From Schoenoplectus triqueter (taxonomy: Eukaryota; Streptophyta; Magnoliopsida; Poales; Cyperaceae): DNA of 26,695 nt. The stretch is taken from contig CAXKVV010001774.1 of NCBI GenBank assembly GCA_964058805.1, forward strand, positions 1 to 26,695, given 5' to 3'. A program made the position numbers and the translations under genes. Numbering within the stretch: position 1 is the first letter of the stretch; every line of letters begins with the position of its first letter. This document shows, one piece after another, positions 22,789 to 26,695 of this stretch. The notes below the pieces were generated by a model. It did not search any database. It was given only the letters and a program-made list of their open reading frames with translations, and was not told the origin of the DNA.

Positions 22789-22816
<28 letters not shown>
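22789..22816. repeat. (AT)14 dinucleotide microsatellite
   Basis: This is a perfect AT dinucleotide run of 28 bp just upstream of the foldback element. It is likely to vary in length between individuals. Confidence 0.95.
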
Positions 22817-22819
<3 letters not shown>

Positions 22820-22835
22820 CTTATATACATGGACG

Positions 22836-23210
22836 GGGATCACTTGACAATGGGTTATTTTGACAATCTTGACAATGGATTTTTAAATAAACCTTAAAAA
22901 AATTTTAAAAATAAAAAAATTATGGATATGTTCTTCTACTTATAGATTGATGGTGATTCAAATTTAATGTAATTTCATTATCTTTTGATATTCCATCAAG
23001 GGCCATCAAAATTTTATACAATTTGCAACAGTTATTATTTTACAGTCTTTAATAAATATCAAACGATAATCAAATTATATAAATTTTGAATCACCATCAA
23101 TCTATAAGTAGAAAAACATATTAATGATATTTTTTTCTATTTTAATTTTTTTTCGTACTTATTTTAAAATGTATTATCAACATTGTCAATAACCATTGTC
23201 AAGTGAGCCC
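22836..23210. mobile_element. 375-bp foldback (MITE-like) element
   Basis: The two halves are imperfect inverted copies along almost the whole length: 22836-22992 pairs with 23055-23210, with a loop of about 62 bp. The left terminus GGGATCACTTGACAATGG matches the reversed right terminus GGGCTCACTTGACAATGG. Further in, CTACTTATAGATTGATGG at about 22938 pairs perfectly with its inverse near 23092-23110. It has no coding capacity. I could not find a convincing target-site duplication; the TATATA words on each side lie outside the ends and do not fit cleanly. If transcribed it would form a long hairpin RNA. Confidence 0.75.
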
Positions 23211-23794
23211 TTTCCTATATATTGCTTCAACTCCCCATGCTAATCATTTTTTGCTCCTCTACCAAACATATAAATTTTGTTAGTGTAATTAAATACTCAA
23301 GTGAAAAGAAAAAAAAAATACAGATGAGTTAGCGCAATGCATGGTTAATTCAGTTCAATTAATATGAACCTAAAATTCCAGTATATTCATAACTACGCAC
23401 ACTTCTAAACTACTTTTCAATATACTCGTAATATACAATCACCTACCGTTCACTTCATAGCGTGCGTGCATGTGCACTATTGCAGGAGTAGATGAGATTA
23501 GATCATACTCACAAAATTAAACGACGATTATATTTCTTATACATATACCCGAACCGAACCCGATTCTGCCAGCATGTATAATTGTATAGTTGGGTAGTTG
23601 GAAACTTGTAATAGATTAACTAGAGCTTAGGAAAACTAATCAGTAATCAATTTCCTTCATTAAATCAAGCATTCCTTCTCCGTTTAATGAACTAAGTACC
23701 AATTTCCAAACAAGTGGTCAATAAACTAAAAATATATCCAGGATCTATACGCGCATAAACCTACAAATAATTAATAAATACTAAATAGTGTGTT
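23211..23794. other. 3' flank of the PADRE gene, AT-rich
   Basis: This noncoding stretch lies between the foldback element and the stop codon of the minus-strand gene, so it contains that gene's 3' untranslated region. I do not see a canonical AATAAA on the minus strand close to the stop. Plant polyadenylation signals are loose, so the transcript end cannot be placed. Confidence 0.5.
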
Positions 23795-24298
23795 CTACTC
23801 AGGAATGGCACCAAGCTCTGTTTCGAAATCCTTGCCCCTGCTACTTCCCCTGCTAGACCTCCCTTTCCTTTTTGCATGCACATGGCGCAGTGTATCCTCG
23901 GTAGACCATGAGCAATCAGAGCTGGGAAAATCTAACGGACCCTTGTTGTGGCCCACCAGAGCAGCGCTCGCTCTAACCGCCAGCGCTGCCATTTCATCAG
24001 AACCGAGTCTACGGCGCAGCATTGAGGTAGGAAGCAAGAAATACAGCTGGCCGAGTTGAAGCTCGGAGTCGGCTCGGATGGAGGACACGTGGCAGCCAGG
24101 CTCGAGATCGTCGGAGCAGGAGAGGAAGCACGTGGAGTGATCAGCGGAGGCCTTTTGGATGACATGGGATGCCCTGATTGGCCAGGAGTACTCCTGCAAT
24201 GTACCATCTGGTAGGACCACCTTGGCAGTGGGTGTTGACGACCGCGAGGACGTGTCGGCTGCCACGGCAGTCGACTCGCATGAGTTGCATGCCCCCAT
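23795..24298 (-). CDS. PADRE/DUF4228 domain protein, 167 aa
   Basis: This intact single-exon frame encodes a small plant-specific protein of the PADRE (DUF4228) family. What is visible: an N-terminal MGACNSCES with Gly2 and Cys4/Cys7, a typical N-myristoylation plus palmitoylation signal predicting attachment to a membrane; VVLPDGTLQEY at 27-37; WPIRASHVI at 39-47; CFLSCSDDLEPG at 57-68; ELQLGQLYFLLP at 79-90; an Ala-rich helix MAALAVRASAAL at 103-114; then a low-complexity Ser/Arg/Lys-rich tail ending FETELGAIPE. The order PDG, WP, then LxLGQxYFLLP is the family signature. Members are known mainly from transcript responses to pathogens and abiotic stress; the biochemical role is not established. 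The start is supported by the context AACAATGGGG (A at -3, G at +4) and by the absence of any upstream ATG in the predicted leader. The coding region is much more GC-rich than its flanks. No frameshift or missing core motif is seen. The exact subfamily is not assigned. Confidence 0.92.
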   Translation of the reverse strand: MGACNSCESTAVAADTSSRSSTPTAKVVLPDGTLQEYSWPIRASHVIQKASADHSTCFLSCSDDLEPGCHVSSIRADSELQLGQLYFLLPTSMLRRRLGSDEMAALAVRASAALVGHNKGPLDFPSSDCSWSTEDTLRHVHAKRKGRSSRGSSRGKDFETELGAIPE

Positions 24299-24502
24299 TG
24301 TTATCTTAGTGCCAATGCCAGTATGAAAATCAGGAAAATATGTTGATGTGTATCAGTATATAGGAATTGATGAATGGGCGTGGGAATATATGTATATGTA
24401 TATGGTTGGAAATGTTATAGAGAATATATATGTTGCAACTTGCTAAGAAACTTCGGAGACGGAGGGAAGGTGTGTGATGACTAGGTTTTCAGGGTTGGGT
24501 TG

Positions 24503-24514
24503 CTATATATATAG
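24503..24514 (-). promoter_or_regulatory. Likely TATA box of the PADRE gene
   Basis: The run CTATATATATAG (within the palindrome TGCTATATATATAGCA, 24501-24516) lies about 205 bp upstream of the minus-strand ATG. Plant TATA boxes sit about 25-35 bp before the start of transcription, so a leader of roughly 170-180 nt is expected. On the minus strand 24299-24480 contains no ATG, consistent with a clean leader. A second weaker TATATA-like word at about 24356-24362 would give a shorter leader. Confidence 0.55.
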
Positions 24515-25040
24515 CAAAGTGGCGACGTATGAATTTGGAACCTGGACCTGATCTACTGATGTATGCATGGGATGATATGATAGATTTTTTTATTACTTTA
24601 TTATTTCGTTTTATTGTTATTTTTCATAAAAAATTGTAATTGATACGATTAGGTATAATTCCATGGTGTAATTCGATCTATTATGTTGGCAAGAAATTTC
24701 ACATTGATCTTTATTTTTCATAATATTAATTAGTATATATGTAGGTAAATCAGAATTAATTTCATAAATCTTTTGACATGAATCAGGGATAATGGAACGA
24801 ATGCTTGAAATAAAAAAATCAGACAGTTCAGCGTACATAATCTGACTCGACTGATCATTGGTAAGACAATTATAAAACTGAACTCCTAACTTTAAATACT
24901 ATCGTAGCGCAAAGTAATAAATTTACTAATTTATGCTATTCTTATTCACATAAATATCTCGCTAGTTGGTAGTAATTTCCTCTTATTTGTGAAAAATATT
25001 AGACTCGGTAATTGAAAAAATTAAAACTGTGGTGAGATTT
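24515..25040. other. Upstream region of the PADRE gene
   Basis: This is AT-rich sequence upstream of the TATA box. I see no clear G-box or other strong regulatory motif. A 73-codon minus-strand open frame at 24617-24838 is flanked by stops and has no recognisable domain, so I do not call it a gene. Confidence 0.4.
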
Positions 25041-25145
25041 CAGGGTACCAGCTGTTTGGTGCTTCTGAAATTCTCCGAACATTGTTATTTTGTCTCCAAT
25101 TTTCAATAAAAACCGGTGGCTTTAGCCATTTTTCTAAAAAAAAAA
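25041..25145 (+). mobile_element. 5'-truncated LINE (L1-type) 3' end with poly(A)
   Basis: The segment ends with AATAAA (25105-25110), then CCGGTGGCTTTAGCCATT, a small stem-loop (TGGCT/AGCCA), then ten A residues at 25136-25145. A GGTGGCTTTAGCCA-like hairpin between AATAAA and the A-tail is a pattern I associate with the 3' ends of plant L1-type LINEs. The upstream text (TGTTTGGTGCTTCTGAAATT) fits the same kind of 3' UTR. Only about 100 bp can be assigned, so the left boundary is approximate. I did not find a matching target-site duplication. A processed transcript insertion is the alternative. Confidence 0.55.
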
Positions 25146-25859
25146 GTAAGTCAAATAATTTCAGATAATATTTTTCTACAAAAATAAGAAATTATACTAA
25201 AAATGAAAAATATCAATATATAGTTATAATACGTTTACTAAGAATCTATATGATTTGCAGAATTCGTTGTAAATGAATTATTTATTTTAATTGTATTCTA
25301 TCGTCAATTTAATTAACAAGCACCCAAGAAAAAGTAAATGATTTGAATAATTTGAGAGGAGGGATCCAATGACCATGATAGTTGGTGTCCATTGTGTTTA
25401 TTTACTTATGCATATATAAATTTATAAATATAAATCGTTAAATGTATTCTATATTATCTTAATTGTATGCATATAGAAAATCATAAAATTTTAATTCTAT
25501 CTGAATAGCTATTGAGTAACGAGTCTAAATTTTAACTTTAATATACAAATGATATTATAAGAAATGAAAAAAAAAGTAATTAGATACTAATTGGACTCAT
25601 TATTTTTAAAAAGTACAACTTAATAATCGAATGATTATTTGAAAAATATTCCAAAAATCAAATTTATCATAATTTCAAATGCTATGTAAATGAATAAAAA
25701 TCATCATGCACATGCGTGCTTTATAAAATAACATGCGAAAATAGACAACTCTTTTTCCTGTTCTTATAAAATAAACTAATGATTTTTTTGCTCTCATTCT
25801 TAATGATTTAAAAGTTTTTATTATTGCTCTATCGAATATGGCACAAAACCACAAATGGA
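25146..25859. other. AT-rich intergenic DNA
   Basis: I see no gene, RNA gene or clear repeat boundary in this stretch. Confidence 0.5.
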
Positions 25860-26695
25860 TTTTATTGACACCGTAATTTCAGTATCTGAACGTTACGCGT
25901 TACGTAGACCGAGATCACACGGAGCCTCTGAAGAGAAAACGACCGCGTTTGGACTCCCGGGCATGCAGAGCCCTTCAACTTTCAAGAACCAGCGAGTTGT
26001 ACGAATATCACAAAAGATCGATGGGGTCTGATGTGTCTCTTCTTATTCACGCTTTGCTTGCTGACAAGTGACAGCACGAGGAGGACTGCACGAGTATTCG
26101 TAAACGGACGTAAAAAGTATAAGGTGCTGAAGACATATCGAGTCTAGCTTTTGTCGTGGAGTAGCATGCAGAGGATGCCAACCTGGAGGTTGTTGCGGAC
26201 AGCTTGCAATGGGTCAGTGATAGGGAACAGTCCACCATGGCATTTAGCCTCGCACTCCTTGGTTATTTACAAACTAGGGACGGCGTCTGAGTCCTCTCTT
26301 CCCCTGCGATACCTTTTCGGATCAGCGGGCCCTCTTATCCTAATTATACCGTCTGATTAAATCTAACGGACAATATACATTCACAAAAGTCCGCTCCAAA
26401 ACAAATTGAATCGATCCTATCCGTTCGTTTCTAATCTTGCAGTTCAAATTAGAATCGTAGAACATTCAATCCCATTGGGAATCGTAGCCGATAGAGATCC
26501 CTGATTCTTGGGCATTCCCACATTCAATCTCCGCTCTTCTTTGGAATTCGCTTCAAATATTCAGTACTCAGTATTCAACTATTGGTGCCTGAGAGAATCA
26601 TGCGAGATGGGACCTGCATTAACGTAATTTGAATTTGTGCTGGACCATTTTGTAATAATATTTGTGCATTTGCATTCACTAGACAGTTGGACTTG
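25860..26695. other. GC-balanced region at right edge, possible 5' flank of a gene
   Basis: From about 25860 the composition changes from strongly AT-rich to balanced and CpG-containing (for example GTTACGCGTTACGTAGACCG at about 25894). It includes ATCTAACGGAC (26360-26370), a kind of word frequent in plant promoters, and pyrimidine-rich stretches. Short open frames on both strands (26151-26360 plus; 26047-26238 minus; and a stop-to-stop frame 26147-26266 minus) show no domain I recognise. It may be the promoter or 5' leader of a gene beyond the window, or an old gene relic. Confidence 0.35.

Noticed and set aside
23932..24207. Second minus-strand and a plus-strand open frame over the PADRE gene
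   Set aside because: Shadows of the GC-rich coding frame in other frames.
24617..24838. Minus-strand 73-codon open frame upstream of the PADRE gene
   Set aside because: Its amino-acid order looks superficially protein-like, but I recognise no family, and such lengths occur by chance in AT-rich DNA.
26147..26266. Stop-to-stop 40-codon minus-strand frame with a protein-like composition
   Set aside because: No family recognised, no clear splice sites, and a 40-codon frame is expected by chance.

Overview
The window reads as nuclear DNA from a flowering plant. The evidence is nucleosome-length AT-rich satellite DNA, small non-autonomous DNA transposons, an L1-like LINE tail, a plant-specific PADRE/DUF4228 gene with a good plant start context, and long AT-rich intergenic DNA. 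I cannot name the species. There is no bacterial operon, CRISPR array, rRNA or tRNA gene that I can recognise.

Layout. (1) 1-5877 is an AT-rich satellite of about 183-bp monomers in an 18-monomer higher-order repeat (HOR) of exactly 3292 bp. One full copy (1-3292) is followed by a second copy (3293-5877) cut off after about 14 monomers; by eye the two differ at only about ten positions. (2) At 5875-5877 this array passes, over a 3-base AAA microhomology, into an unrelated GC-rich (consensus about 60% GC, 8 CpG) satellite of 58-bp monomers. That array runs to about 16670, roughly 186 monomers. It has its own large, diverged higher-order structure: colinear runs of marker monomers recur at offsets of about 4.2-4.4 kb, 3.2 kb and 7.5 kb, differing by gain or loss of whole monomers. 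(3) 16671-23794 is AT-rich noncoding DNA holding inverted-repeat elements: a hairpin at 18661-18797, a nested inverted-repeat element at 20186-20661, a hAT-type MITE with an 8-bp target duplication at 22073-22460, an (AT)14 tract, and a 375-bp foldback element at 22836-23210. (4) 23795-24298 (minus) is the one convincing gene, a 167-residue PADRE/DUF4228 protein with a TATA box near 24503-24514. (5) 24515-26695 is intergenic, with an L1-type LINE 3' end at about 25041-25145 and a more GC-balanced stretch from about 25860 to the right edge that may be the 5' region of a gene outside the window.

The many long minus-strand open frames in the 58-bp array are a by-product of the repeat: 58 leaves remainder 1 on division by 3 and the reverse-strand consensus has no stop in any phase, so any frame runs on through successive monomers. 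I do not annotate them as genes.

The most interesting content is the satellite structure: two unrelated tandem families joined directly, each with higher-order organisation but of very different apparent age, and ending abruptly about 7 kb from an apparently intact gene. The window therefore spans a heterochromatin/gene-bearing boundary or the edge of a satellite island. Whether either family is centromeric cannot be decided from sequence alone.
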